Source: Gammaproteobacteria bacterium
GTDB taxonomy: Bacteria; Pseudomonadota; Gammaproteobacteria; Pseudomonadales; Azotimanducaceae
Reading direction: 5' to 3'
DNA: 64,000 nucleotides
Assembly (NCBI GenBank): GCA_002689445.1
Contig: NZGC01000018.1
Location: forward strand, 1 to 64,000
Shown: piece by piece, positions 17,003 through 25,466 of the stretch
Numbering within the stretch: position 1 is the stretch's first letter
Layout: each line of letters begins with the position of its first letter
Position numbers and translations under genes: made by a program
The notes under the pieces: generated by a model
Told to the model about the DNA's origin: nothing
Seen by the model: the letters and a program-made list of their open reading frames with translations, nothing else
The model's database searches: none

Positions 17003-17794
17003 ATGGACAGCTTATTAACCAACTATTTAGACTTGATGGACAATTTCCTTTGGCCTGAGGAAGGGCCAAAGCAACGCAGCAAACGACTCCGCGTGCTTCA
17101 AGCCGCGACCGAGATTTTTGTACGGTTTGGATATCAAAAAGCTAGCATGGACGATATTGCTCAAGCCGCCCGCGTCAGCAAAGGTGCCCTTTATCTGTAT
17201 TTTCCCAACAAAGTGAATCTACTGTTGAGTGCGCTCGCTTATGAGGAGCAGCGATATGTTCAAGAGCACCTCCGTATCACCAGTTTGCACGGAACGCCGA
17301 AACAAAAGTTTTGCTGGGTGCTCGAGCAACGAAGCAATCACCGTGAGAACTCGCCTTTGGCGGCAAAATTTTTGTCTGAGCCAGATGACTTTTTCCGGGA
17401 AATCGCCGATGCCTCAAAGGAACAAGAAACGCTGGCGGCGATTGTATCGGCTAAGATGCGATTGTTAGAAGTGTTGATCGAAGAGTGGCTGGGAGATAAG
17501 TTCACCGAAGCGGAGGTTAGTGCGATCAGTGCCAGTGTTTATGATCTGATTGCAGGCTTAATGATTCTGCCCGATCATCTTGGTCAAGCAGGGCAGCCGA
17601 ACTGGCAGCCAATCATTGCGTTGATTGTGGGTGGAATCGAGGGCCTCAAGCCAGGTCATGTGCTCGAATCCGAGTTCGGCAGTCAAGGAATCGTTGGTCA
17701 ACCGGTAAAGCCGCCAATGGGGAAATGGACTGAACCCCAATCGGCAATACGGTCGGGTCGACTTTCCGGCGATCGGGGAGTCGGTTCACTTTGA
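17003..17794 (+). CDS. TetR-family transcriptional regulator
   Basis: About 263 residues. The N-terminal helix-turn-helix is clear: RVLQAATEIFVRFGYQKAS followed by MDDIAQAARVSKGALYLYF. The C-terminal part is an all-helical ligand domain of unknown specificity. Starts at 16973, 17003 and 17036 are possible; 16973 lies inside the operator, so 17003 or 17036 (MDNFLWPEEG) is preferred, without a clear ribosome site for either. It is 19 bases upstream of the LolA-like gene and probably controls the export cassette together with itself. Confidence 0.88.
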   Translation: MDSLLTNYLDLMDNFLWPEEGPKQRSKRLRVLQAATEIFVRFGYQKASMDDIAQAARVSKGALYLYFPNKVNLLLSALAYEEQRYVQEHLRITSLHGTPKQKFCWVLEQRSNHRENSPLAAKFLSEPDDFFREIADASKEQETLAAIVSAKMRLLEVLIEEWLGDKFTEAEVSAISASVYDLIAGLMILPDHLGQAGQPNWQPIIALIVGGIEGLKPGHVLESEFGSQGIVGQPVKPPMGKWTEPQSAIRSGRLSGDRGVGSL

Positions 17795-17813
17795 TGACAA
17801 GGAGCGCGCAGCA

Positions 17814-18662
17814 ATGATGGCAATAAAAATGCTTGGCCTAAAGCGATCTTTTTTTGCAGGGCTATTAGCCGCAGGAAAGGTCGGTGAGCGCCAATTTGGG
17901 TCACGCAAAAGTGGGCAAGGCTGGATTTGGTTAACGGGTTTGGTTTGCCTGGCGTTGGGTCCTGCTTTGTTGGCTGACGGCTTGAAGAAAGGGCCGAGGG
18001 AGATCATTGACGAGATGGAGCAGTTATATCGAGGCACTTCGAGCGCATCGAAGATCACCATGGTGGTTGAGACACCGCGATATCAGCGAACGATGAAGAT
18101 GTCTGGACAATCGCTAGGTCGGGAGTATGGTTTTTTTCGAATTTTGTCGCCAAAAAAAGATCGAGGTATCGCCACGCTCAAGCGTGATGAGGAGATGTGG
18201 AATTATTTTCCCAAAATCAACAAAGTCATCAAAGTTCCTCCCTCAATGATGATGGGATCCTGGATGGGCAGCGACTTTACCAATGATGATTTGGTGAAAG
18301 AAACGCAGCTAATCGATGCCTACGATATCGCAATGACAGAAACTGACGCGGAGTATCAATTCTCGCTGACACCGAGGGAGCAGACAGTAACGGTCTGGGG
18401 ACGTATTGACTATCGGGTAACAAAGGATCCTTTGTTACCCCTTGAACAAACATTTTTTGACGACCAAGGAGAGAAAGTTCGAGTGATGTCGTTCAGTGAA
18501 CCCAAGGACTTTGGCGGCCGATTGATGCCGTCGGTACTGGAGATTAAACCGTTGAACAAACAGGGCCATCGTACCATGGTGATCTATGATGACATCGAGT
18601 TTGATCCTCCTGATATTACGTCCGAAACGTTCTCGATCCGAAAACTCAAAGCCAGATTCTAA
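17814..18662 (+). CDS. LolA-like outer-membrane lipoprotein-sorting protein
   Basis: 282 residues of the 'outer membrane lipoprotein-sorting protein' family, which shares the LolA half-barrel fold and carries hydrophobic cargo across the periplasm. A hydrophobic segment WLTGLVCLALGPALLADG near residues 43-60 is a signal peptide or anchor after an unusually long basic N-terminus. Conserved family segments include RDEEMWNYFPKINKVIKVP and the MGSWMGSDFTNDDLV segment. GGAG lies nine bases before the ATG. Two permeases and an ATPase follow directly, so it probably receives the cargo that this ABC transporter extracts from the inner membrane (inference). Confidence 0.88.
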   Translation: MMAIKMLGLKRSFFAGLLAAGKVGERQFGSRKSGQGWIWLTGLVCLALGPALLADGLKKGPREIIDEMEQLYRGTSSASKITMVVETPRYQRTMKMSGQSLGREYGFFRILSPKKDRGIATLKRDEEMWNYFPKINKVIKVPPSMMMGSWMGSDFTNDDLVKETQLIDAYDIAMTETDAEYQFSLTPREQTVTVWGRIDYRVTKDPLLPLEQTFFDDQGEKVRVMSFSEPKDFGGRLMPSVLEIKPLNKQGHRTMVIYDDIEFDPPDITSETFSIRKLKARF

Positions 18663-18664
18663 CG

Positions 18665-19885
18665 ATGCTGATCTTTAAATTGGCGATCAGAAATATTCTC
18701 CGGCAACGGCGTCGAAGTGTCCTGACTGGGCTCAGCATGGCAGGCGGTTATATGCTGTTCGTCTTTTCGATTTCGCTACTGGAGGGTAGTTGGAGCAATG
18801 TGGTCGACATCTTTACCTTAGATCAAACCGGTCATGTTCAAATCCACAAGGATGACTACGCAAAGCGGCCGAAAATTTATAAAACGATCGCAGATAACGC
18901 CGCCGTTGAAACGTTGTTAAATGGTCACAGCGAAGTCTCTGGCTGGGCCCCTAGGGCCTATTCGCCCGCTCTTGCCTATGGCGGTGATAAGACCTCGGTC
19001 GCTCAAATAATGGGCATTGATGTGACCTTGGAGCCGACGGTAACCCGGATCAAACAAAAGGTGAGTGAAGGTACCTATTTTGATGATCAACCTGATGCAG
19101 ATGGCTATTTCAAAGCGATGATCGGTCGCGGTCTCGCAAACAAGTTAAATCTCGCAGTCAACGACGAAATCGTGCTGATTTCGGCAGGAGCAGATGGTTC
19201 AATCGCAAATGATGTCTTTGTCATCAGCGCCATTGTCGGAAACGCAGCTTCCTTTGACCGGTTCGGTGTGTTTCTGCCACTCGCGGTAGCGCAGGAATTT
19301 CTAGCTATTGGCGGTGACGTGCATGAATATGCCTTGTTATCGCGGGACAAGCACGATAACGAACGTCTCGCCAAAGATTTACAGGCAGTACTTCCGATGT
19401 TGAAGGTTTCTCCCTGGCAGGAAATTGAAGCCACTTTTTACCGCACGATGCAATCTGACAAGCAAGGAAATTATTTCACCATGGGGCTGATTGTATTCAT
19501 CGTCTTTATCGGTGTGCTGAATACTGTTTTGATGTCGGTGTTAGAGCGAACCAAAGAATTTGGGGTGCTCAAGTCGATAGGCTGTCGACCGTCAGAACTG
19601 GTCAAACTGATTTTTATTGAAACCGTAATGCTCGCTACCGCCAGCATTCTTGTCGGCCTTGTGCTGATCGTGCCCGTGATCATGTGGTTTACCGAAGTCG
19701 GCCTGAAATTAGACCTTGCTGTGGATATGGGAGGTGTGGTGTTTGACACCATGAAAGGAGATTTCTCAGCCTATGTGATTTTGATGCCGATGGGATTTAT
19801 GCTCGCGACTGCAGCAGTGATCAGTTTACCACCGGGGTTGCGAGCTGCGAGGATCTTACCTCGTGAAGCGATGGGGAGTCATTGA
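18665..19885 (+). CDS. ABC transporter permease, FtsX/LolC-like
   Basis: 406 residues with the LolC/MacB architecture: an N-terminal membrane segment after LAIRNILRQRRRSVLTGLSM, a large periplasmic (MacB-PCD) domain of about 230 residues, then three C-terminal membrane segments with the FtsX signature FGVLKSIGCRPSELVKLIF. Such permeases do not import solutes; they drive extraction of lipoproteins or other periplasmic-side substrates. It starts two bases after the LolA-like gene and shares a base with the next permease (TGATG). Confidence 0.93.
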   Translation: MLIFKLAIRNILRQRRRSVLTGLSMAGGYMLFVFSISLLEGSWSNVVDIFTLDQTGHVQIHKDDYAKRPKIYKTIADNAAVETLLNGHSEVSGWAPRAYSPALAYGGDKTSVAQIMGIDVTLEPTVTRIKQKVSEGTYFDDQPDADGYFKAMIGRGLANKLNLAVNDEIVLISAGADGSIANDVFVISAIVGNAASFDRFGVFLPLAVAQEFLAIGGDVHEYALLSRDKHDNERLAKDLQAVLPMLKVSPWQEIEATFYRTMQSDKQGNYFTMGLIVFIVFIGVLNTVLMSVLERTKEFGVLKSIGCRPSELVKLIFIETVMLATASILVGLVLIVPVIMWFTEVGLKLDLAVDMGGVVFDTMKGDFSAYVILMPMGFMLATAAVISLPPGLRAARILPREAMGSH

Positions 19886-21105
19886 TGTTGAGCGTGCGCT
19901 TGGCTTGGCGAAATTTGTTTCGCAACACCCGCAGAACTTTGCTGACTTGTACCCTGATTACAAGTTCTCTCATGGTGATTATCCTCGTCGATGGCATGGT
20001 TCTAGGCATGGTCGAGGTCATGGTTGGAGGAATTACTCACACCCTTGAGGGAGAGGCCCAAGTTAATCGCAAAGGATTTCGAGAAAATCTTGAGCCGGAG
20101 CTACGGTTGATGAAGCCTGATCCCATTACCGAGGCGCTCAAAAACGATGAAAGGGTGAGCGGGTTTGCACCTCGGGTCATGGTCGGCGGGATGATCGCAT
20201 CCACATACAATACCTCCGGCGGACTGATATACGGTGTCGATTATCAGGCTGAGCAGCAGGTGAGCAAACTTAAGCAAGCCCTGATTCAGGGTTCCTATTT
20301 GACGGGAGCCAAGCGAGAGATACTGATTGGCAAACTCTTGGCTGAGCTGCTGGAAGTGGACCTGGGTGACCGGATTATTATCTCGGCGGCAAGGGTGGGC
20401 ACCAGTGACATTACCCAAGAACTGTTTCGCGTCCAGGGCATTTTTGAGTTCGGTCCAGAAGAAATGGATGAGAACTTTGCCTTTATAAATCTTGAAGTGG
20501 CGCAGGCAATGTTAGGTATGGAGGGGCAATTGCATCAGATCGCCATTCGTTTTAACGACCCAGAAGATGCGAAAGATTCAAAGCTACCTACGTTGGTTAA
20601 TTTACGTGAGGCTGAGGTGGAGGCCCTCGGTTGGTTAGATTTGCAGCCCTCGGTGGGCGGCATGATTGAGATGAGTAATTACGCTTCAACCATCGCAGGC
20701 GCTGTTCTGTTTGTGCTGACCTCGCTTGGCGTGATCAATTCTATGTTTATGTCGATCTATGAGCGTATTTATGAATTTGGGGTCGCGAAAGCGATCGGCA
20801 CAACCCCAGGACAAATCATATCGCTGGTGCTGTTTGAGGCGTTTTTCTTGGCTTTGATCGCGTGTTTGCTCGGTATCGTGCTGGCGTATGGGGCGTCTAG
20901 TTATTTTGAAGCACACGGTGTCCCGATGGGGCGCATGGAGGTCGCCGGCGTTCTGCTTGATGGCAACCTTTACACCAAAGTTGAAGCCTACCAATTCGTC
21001 GTTTTTCCGGTTTACGTCACGCTGTTGACCCTCGCAGCTGCTATTTATCCCGCAATTTTCGCGTCTCGTATCGTGCCCAGCCAAGCGCTGCAGCGAGCCC
21101 TATAG
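19885..21105 (+). CDS. ABC transporter permease, FtsX/LolE-like
   Basis: 406 residues, second FtsX-type permease with the same topology as its neighbour: LAWRNLFRNTRRTLLTC at the first membrane segment, a periplasmic domain, and three C-terminal segments with YEFGVAKAIGTTPGQIISLVLFE. The two permeases form a heterodimer-like pair comparable to LolC-LolE. The ATG at 19885 overlaps the TGA of the previous gene; a TTG one codon earlier was rejected. The ATPase gene starts one base after its stop. Confidence 0.93.
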   Translation: MLSVRLAWRNLFRNTRRTLLTCTLITSSLMVIILVDGMVLGMVEVMVGGITHTLEGEAQVNRKGFRENLEPELRLMKPDPITEALKNDERVSGFAPRVMVGGMIASTYNTSGGLIYGVDYQAEQQVSKLKQALIQGSYLTGAKREILIGKLLAELLEVDLGDRIIISAARVGTSDITQELFRVQGIFEFGPEEMDENFAFINLEVAQAMLGMEGQLHQIAIRFNDPEDAKDSKLPTLVNLREAEVEALGWLDLQPSVGGMIEMSNYASTIAGAVLFVLTSLGVINSMFMSIYERIYEFGVAKAIGTTPGQIISLVLFEAFFLALIACLLGIVLAYGASSYFEAHGVPMGRMEVAGVLLDGNLYTKVEAYQFVVFPVYVTLLTLAAAIYPAIFASRIVPSQALQRAL

Positions 21106-21106
21106 G

Positions 21107-21808
21107 ATGAAGTCAATGAAGACTGTAATTGAAACCAAAAATTTAGCGAGAGTATTCGGTGCTGGAGAAACCCGTGTGACGGCATTGGATCATGTCAGCA
21201 TCACCGTTAAGCAGGGCGAGTTTACCGCGATTACGGGACCCTCGGGCTCGGGAAAAACCACCTTGTTGCAGCTCATAGGTGGATTGGATGAGCCCGATAG
21301 CGGTGACGTTTTGTTGTCTGGCGCTAACATCGCACAAATGTCGGGTGCGAAGCTCTCAGATTTTCGTCGGGATCACATTGGTTTTATCTTCCAGTCCTAT
21401 AATTTGATACCGGTGCTGTCGGCTGAAGAAAATATTGAGTACATCATGCTACTGCAGGGCGTTCCTGAGAAGGCGCGAAAATCCAGGGTTCGAGAAATGT
21501 TGGCGCTGGTGGGGCTAGAGGGCCTGGGTGACCGGCGTCCGTCAAACTTGTCGGGTGGACAACAGCAAAGGGTTGCGGTGGCCCGAGCCATGGCGTCGAA
21601 ACCGGACATCATTTTAGCCGATGAGCCCACCGCCAACTTGGATTCTGCGACAGGGATTGCTTTGTTAGAGGTGATGCGAGACTTGAATCAGCAAATGAAT
21701 ATGACTTTTGTGTTTTCAACCCACGATTACAAAATCATGGATCGGGCCGATCGTTTGATTCATCTAGAGGATGGCGTCGTCCAGTTGGATGAATTTCGGA
21801 ATTCGTGA
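21107..21808 (+). CDS. ABC transporter ATP-binding protein, LolD/MacB-like
   Basis: 233 residues with all ABC motifs: Walker A GPSGSGKTT at 44-52, Q-loop FQSYN near 95-99, signature LSGGQQQR at 148-155, Walker B IILADEPT at 168-175 and the switch His in STHD. Sequence style is that of the LolD/MacB/FtsE group that pairs with FtsX-like permeases. It is the last tightly packed gene of the cassette; an ATG three codons downstream is an equal alternative start. The outer-membrane protein gene follows after 155 bases. Confidence 0.94.
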   Translation: MKSMKTVIETKNLARVFGAGETRVTALDHVSITVKQGEFTAITGPSGSGKTTLLQLIGGLDEPDSGDVLLSGANIAQMSGAKLSDFRRDHIGFIFQSYNLIPVLSAEENIEYIMLLQGVPEKARKSRVREMLALVGLEGLGDRRPSNLSGGQQQRVAVARAMASKPDIILADEPTANLDSATGIALLEVMRDLNQQMNMTFVFSTHDYKIMDRADRLIHLEDGVVQLDEFRNS

Positions 21809-21963
21809 GCTGTTTAATTTGGGGTTCTACTGCGCATCCCAATACCCACTCGCGCTCGTTTTAAGGGGTGTGCAGTTCAAACAGTCCAGTTTGTGTGAAC
21901 GATGGGTCTCGAGGCGGGAGTAAAAGGATGCAAGTTCAAGATTAGGAGCCATAAGAGCGAACC

Positions 21964-23598
21964 ATGAAACGGAACGTTTTCCTGATTCAGACACTTTTCT
22001 TGGTTGGTATCGTCCTGTGCGGGAGGGTCGAGGCGGAGCCGCTGCTGATGTTGGGAGGCTTCAGGGACGAAGGGAATGCGCTCGCGTATCAAGTTCGGCT
22101 GGGTGCGCTACTGCAAGAACCGGTTAGGCTGGTTACGGACGACAGGGAAGGACAGCCTTATTATCGAGTGGTCTTGGTTCCTCGCGGTCGAAGTCTCGTT
22201 GTTCTAAAACAGCAAGTCGCAGAGGTCGGCGTCACCGATGTTTGGACTTGGTCGCCATCAGTATCTCCTGGACTGGCCCCGGCTAACTCCAGCGAGCAAG
22301 TTCTGACCCGAGCGTCTGCAGTCTCCGAGGTCACATCGCAGTCAGGATCCGAATCGGTATTCAATTCGGTCTCAAAGGTGAGGACTGCGACCGTTAAAGC
22401 TCGGCCATCGACGGTGGTCTCGTCAACAAGTTCGTCAACCCCCATGCAGACCCGCCGTTTTCAAGACATCCAGACTCACATTTCGGGGTACTTGAAAACC
22501 TACGGTGTGGCTCAGGCGGCGCTGAGAACTGATTTTTTCTCGCTTGGAGAGATTTACCAGAGTCAGAGTAGTGGCCGACTGATGGTGGAATCTTTTTCGG
22601 ATAGCGTCGTGTTTCAAATGCATTACGAACTCAGCCCCCTGTCCGTATCTCGATCCCTAGGCGCAGATTCATTGACTTATCGCATCGTAGGCGATGGTTA
22701 TCGTTGGAGTGATCTTGAGGCCTCACTTTCAAACAGTGAAGGGAGTAAAACTCAGCTCTATCAAAACCTCGATCGTTTTAATGTGCAAATTCAGACTGAG
22801 TCTTACGATGTCACGATAGGTCGTCAGGCCATCGCTTTCGGTTCAGCGCGTTTTATCAATCCCATTGATGTGTTTTTACCTTTCAATCTTCGTACCTTCA
22901 ACACGGAATACAGGACAGGCGTAGATGCAATCCGCGTCCAACGAGCCTGGGGAGATCTTGGGGAAATTGATGTAGGGCTGGTGTTCGGTGCAGACGCTGA
23001 TCCCGAAACGTCTGCCGCTTTTTTGCAGCTGCGAAACAACGTGGCGGGCAAAGACTTTAATTTTTCATTGATCGAGTATGCAGAGCAAACCCTGGTGGGT
23101 GGGGGTATGCAATCTGAATTGGGAAGTTTGGGATTTTGGCTAGAGGCTGCGTATGTTGATGGCGAAAGCAATTATGTTAGAGCATCGACGGGCGTCGACT
23201 ACGCCTTTAATGAAGTCATTTTTGGTATGGTGGAATATCATTTCAATGGTGCGGGCAGTCGTCGATCAGAGGACTACTTGTCGCTCTATGAAACGCAGCC
23301 CTATCAGCGGGGTGGCGTGTTCTTACTCGGCGAGCGCTATGTCATTCCAAGTCTTGCGGTTCAGGTTTCACCGTTATTGTCGTTTAGCGTACAAGGGATC
23401 TTTAATCTCGAAGATAACTCCAATTACACCATGCTATCCGCTGAGTATAATGTTGCTGAGAATGTTTATATGGATTTTGGGGTTTATGTTTTTTCAGGTC
23501 GTGGTTTGATGTTGAGTCCTCAGCAGTCTTTAATGCTCGGCTCTGAATATGGGGCGAATCCGAATATGCTGTATGCCAGCCTGAGATGGTACTTTTGA
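21964..23598 (+). CDS. Outer-membrane beta-barrel protein with N-terminal SPOR-like segment
   Basis: 544 residues. A signal peptide (MKRNVFLIQTLFLVGIVLC then a cleavage site near VEAEP) precedes a short SPOR-like domain (GGFRDEGNALAYQVRLGALL to YYRVVLVPRGRS, residues about 30-80), a Ser/Thr/Val-rich linker to about 160, and a barrel of many alternating strands. The barrel carries the GRQAIAFGSARFINPIDVF segment of the DUF1302-like family and ends in SLRWYF, the terminal-Phe signal for barrel insertion. Its position after a LolA-like protein and an FtsX-type ABC transporter suggests it is the outer-membrane end, or the client, of that route. Confidence 0.8.
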   Translation: MKRNVFLIQTLFLVGIVLCGRVEAEPLLMLGGFRDEGNALAYQVRLGALLQEPVRLVTDDREGQPYYRVVLVPRGRSLVVLKQQVAEVGVTDVWTWSPSVSPGLAPANSSEQVLTRASAVSEVTSQSGSESVFNSVSKVRTATVKARPSTVVSSTSSSTPMQTRRFQDIQTHISGYLKTYGVAQAALRTDFFSLGEIYQSQSSGRLMVESFSDSVVFQMHYELSPLSVSRSLGADSLTYRIVGDGYRWSDLEASLSNSEGSKTQLYQNLDRFNVQIQTESYDVTIGRQAIAFGSARFINPIDVFLPFNLRTFNTEYRTGVDAIRVQRAWGDLGEIDVGLVFGADADPETSAAFLQLRNNVAGKDFNFSLIEYAEQTLVGGGMQSELGSLGFWLEAAYVDGESNYVRASTGVDYAFNEVIFGMVEYHFNGAGSRRSEDYLSLYETQPYQRGGVFLLGERYVIPSLAVQVSPLLSFSVQGIFNLEDNSNYTMLSAEYNVAENVYMDFGVYVFSGRGLMLSPQQSLMLGSEYGANPNMLYASLRWYF

Positions 23599-23600
23599 GG

Positions 23601-23632
23601 GCTTGAGGTTGATCTTGACCGGCATCAAGCCG
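23601..23632 (+). terminator. Stem-loop after the outer-membrane protein gene
   Basis: GGCTTGA at 23601-23607 pairs with TCAAGCC at 23626-23632, with a possible inner GGT/ACC stem. It starts two bases after the stop codon. No U tract follows, so terminator function is uncertain. Confidence 0.35.
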
Positions 23633-23855
23633 AGGTGGTGGAAATCGAGACGGCAGCTCGATGGTCACTCGTAGCAAAGGATGCGCTGCGAGGCGCTTTC
23701 TCGGATGACGATGATTCGTCATTGTCGTGTGGCTAAATAACGTGTGTGTGGATGGGATGCTCGAGCGAGCGGGATTGGGTTGATGCCGAGCGGTTTGATC
23801 GTTAAAACCTAAGTGATGACTCCATCAAGCGCAGAGGGTCCAAGGGTTAGGTAAG

Positions 23856-23887
23856 GCAGTCGTTGGATAAAGCAGTCGTTAGATAAA
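23856..23887. repeat. 16-bp direct repeat, two adjacent copies
   Basis: GCAGTCGTTGGATAAA at 23856-23871 is followed at once by GCAGTCGTTAGATAAA at 23872-23887, one mismatch. Confidence 0.85.
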
Positions 23888-23923
23888 GCAATAATTCAGT
23901 ATTCATGGTTCAGAGTGAAGCGC

Positions 23924-23979
23924 TAGAAGCTAGGAGCTAGGAGCTAGGAGCTAGGAGCTAGGAGCTAGGAGTTAAGAGT
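23924..23979. repeat. Heptanucleotide tandem array (TAGGAGC), 8 units
   Basis: Five exact TAGGAGC units (23931-23965) are flanked by one variant unit on the left (TAGAAGC) and two on the right (TAGGAGT, TAAGAGT). Decay toward the ends is typical of a slippage-expanded microsatellite. Confidence 0.92.
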
Positions 23980-24034
23980 GAACACTAAACAGTTAAGAGT
24001 GAAGAGCGAATAGCAAGTCGGGAATCGTTAATAT

Positions 24035-24112
24035 AAATAGAAACAGAAACAGAAACAGAAATAGAAATAGAAGTAGACGTAGAAGTAGAAACAGCAACCG
24101 CAACAGCAATAA
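24035..24112. repeat. Hexanucleotide tandem array (AAACAG/AAATAG), 13 units
   Basis: Units of six bases alternate AAATAG, AAACAG, AAGTAG, CAACAG and similar forms. A seven-base array lies only 55 bases to the left, so two independent microsatellites occupy this spacer. Confidence 0.88.
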
Positions 24113-24313
24113 GAATGGGTCAGAGGCAGTATTGGGTATCGAGTAGCGCAGTTTGAGTAGGCCTTTGCTAGGGGCGATTGCAAGAGTTGGGTTATGTGCC
24201 TATAAACGGGCGTTGATGATGAGGTGAGTGGACCGTTACTCGATTGATTAAGGGGTTCAGGGTTTCCAGTGAGGGTGCGCTACCCAAGGTCTAGCACATA
24301 ATAAGGTTTTAAG

Positions 24314-24958
24314 ATGGCGACATCACGGCTGCTCTTAGCGGAGCTAGGCATCGATGCTTTTAAACTAAAAGGCAAACGAAACAGGTCCGAATTAGATGAT
24401 AACGATCCCGTTGCGGAGTCGTTATCCCCTGCGGCAACCGATCCTACGAATCGAAGTCACGGGGGCACGACTTTCTCCCCCGAGCACGCAAGGTCGATAG
24501 CGGATCCCGAATCCCAAGCGGGAGCAAGGGAGACGCCTCGCTCAGAGCGTTGGCAAATAGAGATCAGAAACTATCGTACGATTGCAGCATTGACATTATC
24601 AGAAACTGAAACCGATGCTGCGACATCGAGGCGTTTCAGCCAACTGGCGGATGACATCGCGCTGTCAGTTAATGGTTTGGCGACGGACCCGTTGGTGCAA
24701 ACCCAGTTGATCGAATTCAATTCTGAGTGGCCAGATGCATCGACAGTAGAGCAGTCTTGGATTACACAATTACCCAACCTTATTCTGATATTGGCAGGTG
24801 GTAGCGCTGCTGTTAGAGCTTATGTAGAGCAATTGCTGCGCCCAGAGGCCCTATCGAAACGGAGCGTGATAGCCTGCGAGGACCTCGTGTCGGGATCCCA
24901 GGCTGGACCAAATAAGGCAGCTTTGTGGCGGCAAATTCGAGCCTATGATCAACAATAG
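24314..24958 (+). CDS. holD: Putative DNA polymerase III psi subunit (HolD-like)
   Basis: 214 residues, longer than the 137 residues of the E. coli protein. The N-terminus (LLLAELGIDAFKLKGKRN) parallels the start of HolD (LQQLGI), and the C-terminal NKAALWRQIRAYDQQ closely matches HolD's ARAALWQQICTYE. Between them lies a polar, probably disordered insertion (residues about 20-80). It overlaps rimI by 14 bases, the classic holD-rimI arrangement. The psi subunit links the clamp loader to the chi subunit; holC is also in this window. Assignment rests on two short matches and gene order, so it is probable rather than proved. Confidence 0.65.
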   Translation: MATSRLLLAELGIDAFKLKGKRNRSELDDNDPVAESLSPAATDPTNRSHGGTTFSPEHARSIADPESQAGARETPRSERWQIEIRNYRTIAALTLSETETDAATSRRFSQLADDIALSVNGLATDPLVQTQLIEFNSEWPDASTVEQSWITQLPNLILILAGGSAAVRAYVEQLLRPEALSKRSVIACEDLVSGSQAGPNKAALWRQIRAYDQQ

Positions 24959-25412
24959 TTGGGCCGGTCTTGGGTTTAGGGCGATGCGATTCATTGACTT
25001 GCCTTTCGTGATGAAGAACGAAAAAGCAGCGTATTCCCATCCTTGGTCTGAAGGCAATTTTAGAACCAGCCTAAAAGCGAATGATAGCTGCCAGCTGCTG
25101 CAACTCGACGGCGTGACGGTAGGGCATGGCATTTTAAGTGCGGGCGCGGGTGAGGCTCATGTGTTGAACTTGTGTGTGCACCCGGACTACCAGGGTCAAG
25201 GTTTGGGCAAAGCACTGTTAGAGCATTTAATTGGCGAAGCCAAACACCGAAGAGCCAGGAGTTTGTTCCTCGAGGTCAGAGCCTCAAATCATGTCGCTGC
25301 GGCGCTATACGCAGGTCTCGGGTTTAACGAAATCGGTCGCCGGCCCGGTTATTATCCCTTGGATGGTAGAAGGCGAGAGGACGCGCTCGTGATGGGCAAA
25401 GAACTGTTTTAG
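24945..25412 (+). CDS. rimI: Ribosomal protein S18-alanine N-acetyltransferase
   Basis: 155 residues, GNAT fold. The acetyl-CoA loop VHPDYQGQGLGKALLEHLI and the C-terminal YAGLGFNEIGRRPGYYP are typical of RimI, which acetylates the N-terminal Ala of ribosomal protein S18. Its N-terminus (DLPFVMKNEKAAYSHPWSE) also fits the family. The start overlaps the end of the holD-like gene, indicating one transcript. prfC follows after 54 bases. Confidence 0.93.
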   Translation: MINNSWAGLGFRAMRFIDLPFVMKNEKAAYSHPWSEGNFRTSLKANDSCQLLQLDGVTVGHGILSAGAGEAHVLNLCVHPDYQGQGLGKALLEHLIGEAKHRRARSLFLEVRASNHVAAALYAGLGFNEIGRRPGYYPLDGRRREDALVMGKELF

Positions 25413-25419
25413 CGCTTCG

Positions 25420-25439
25420 AGCCTTCGCAAGGCTATAAT
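25420..25439 (+). promoter_or_regulatory. Hairpin and -10 box upstream of prfC
   Basis: AGCCTT-CGC-AAGGCT at 25420-25434 forms a perfect six-base stem, and a consensus TATAAT lies at 25434-25439, 28 bases before the prfC start. No good -35 hexamer is at the standard distance. The hairpin may end rimI transcripts while the -10 starts prfC. Confidence 0.4.
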
Positions 25440-25466
25440 GCGCGCCACAAAAAAAGAGATGACCTC

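Larger units (their letters stand above)
23599..24313. other. 715-bp gene-free spacer rich in simple tandem repeats
   Basis: No coding frame is supported. It begins with a hairpin (23601-23632), then carries a 16-bp duplication, a heptanucleotide array and a hexanucleotide array that are listed separately. The sequence is purine-rich on the + strand and full of stop codons. Its right end should carry the promoter of the holD-rimI unit, but no clear -35/-10 pair was seen. Confidence 0.75.

Noticed and set aside
16468-17022. 184-codon minus-strand frame across the MFS-TetR spacer
   Set aside because: Overlaps the MFS 3' end and the TetR promoter, no family features.
23924-24112. Possible CRISPR array
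   Set aside because: Units are 6-7 bases in direct succession with no unique spacers; these are microsatellites.
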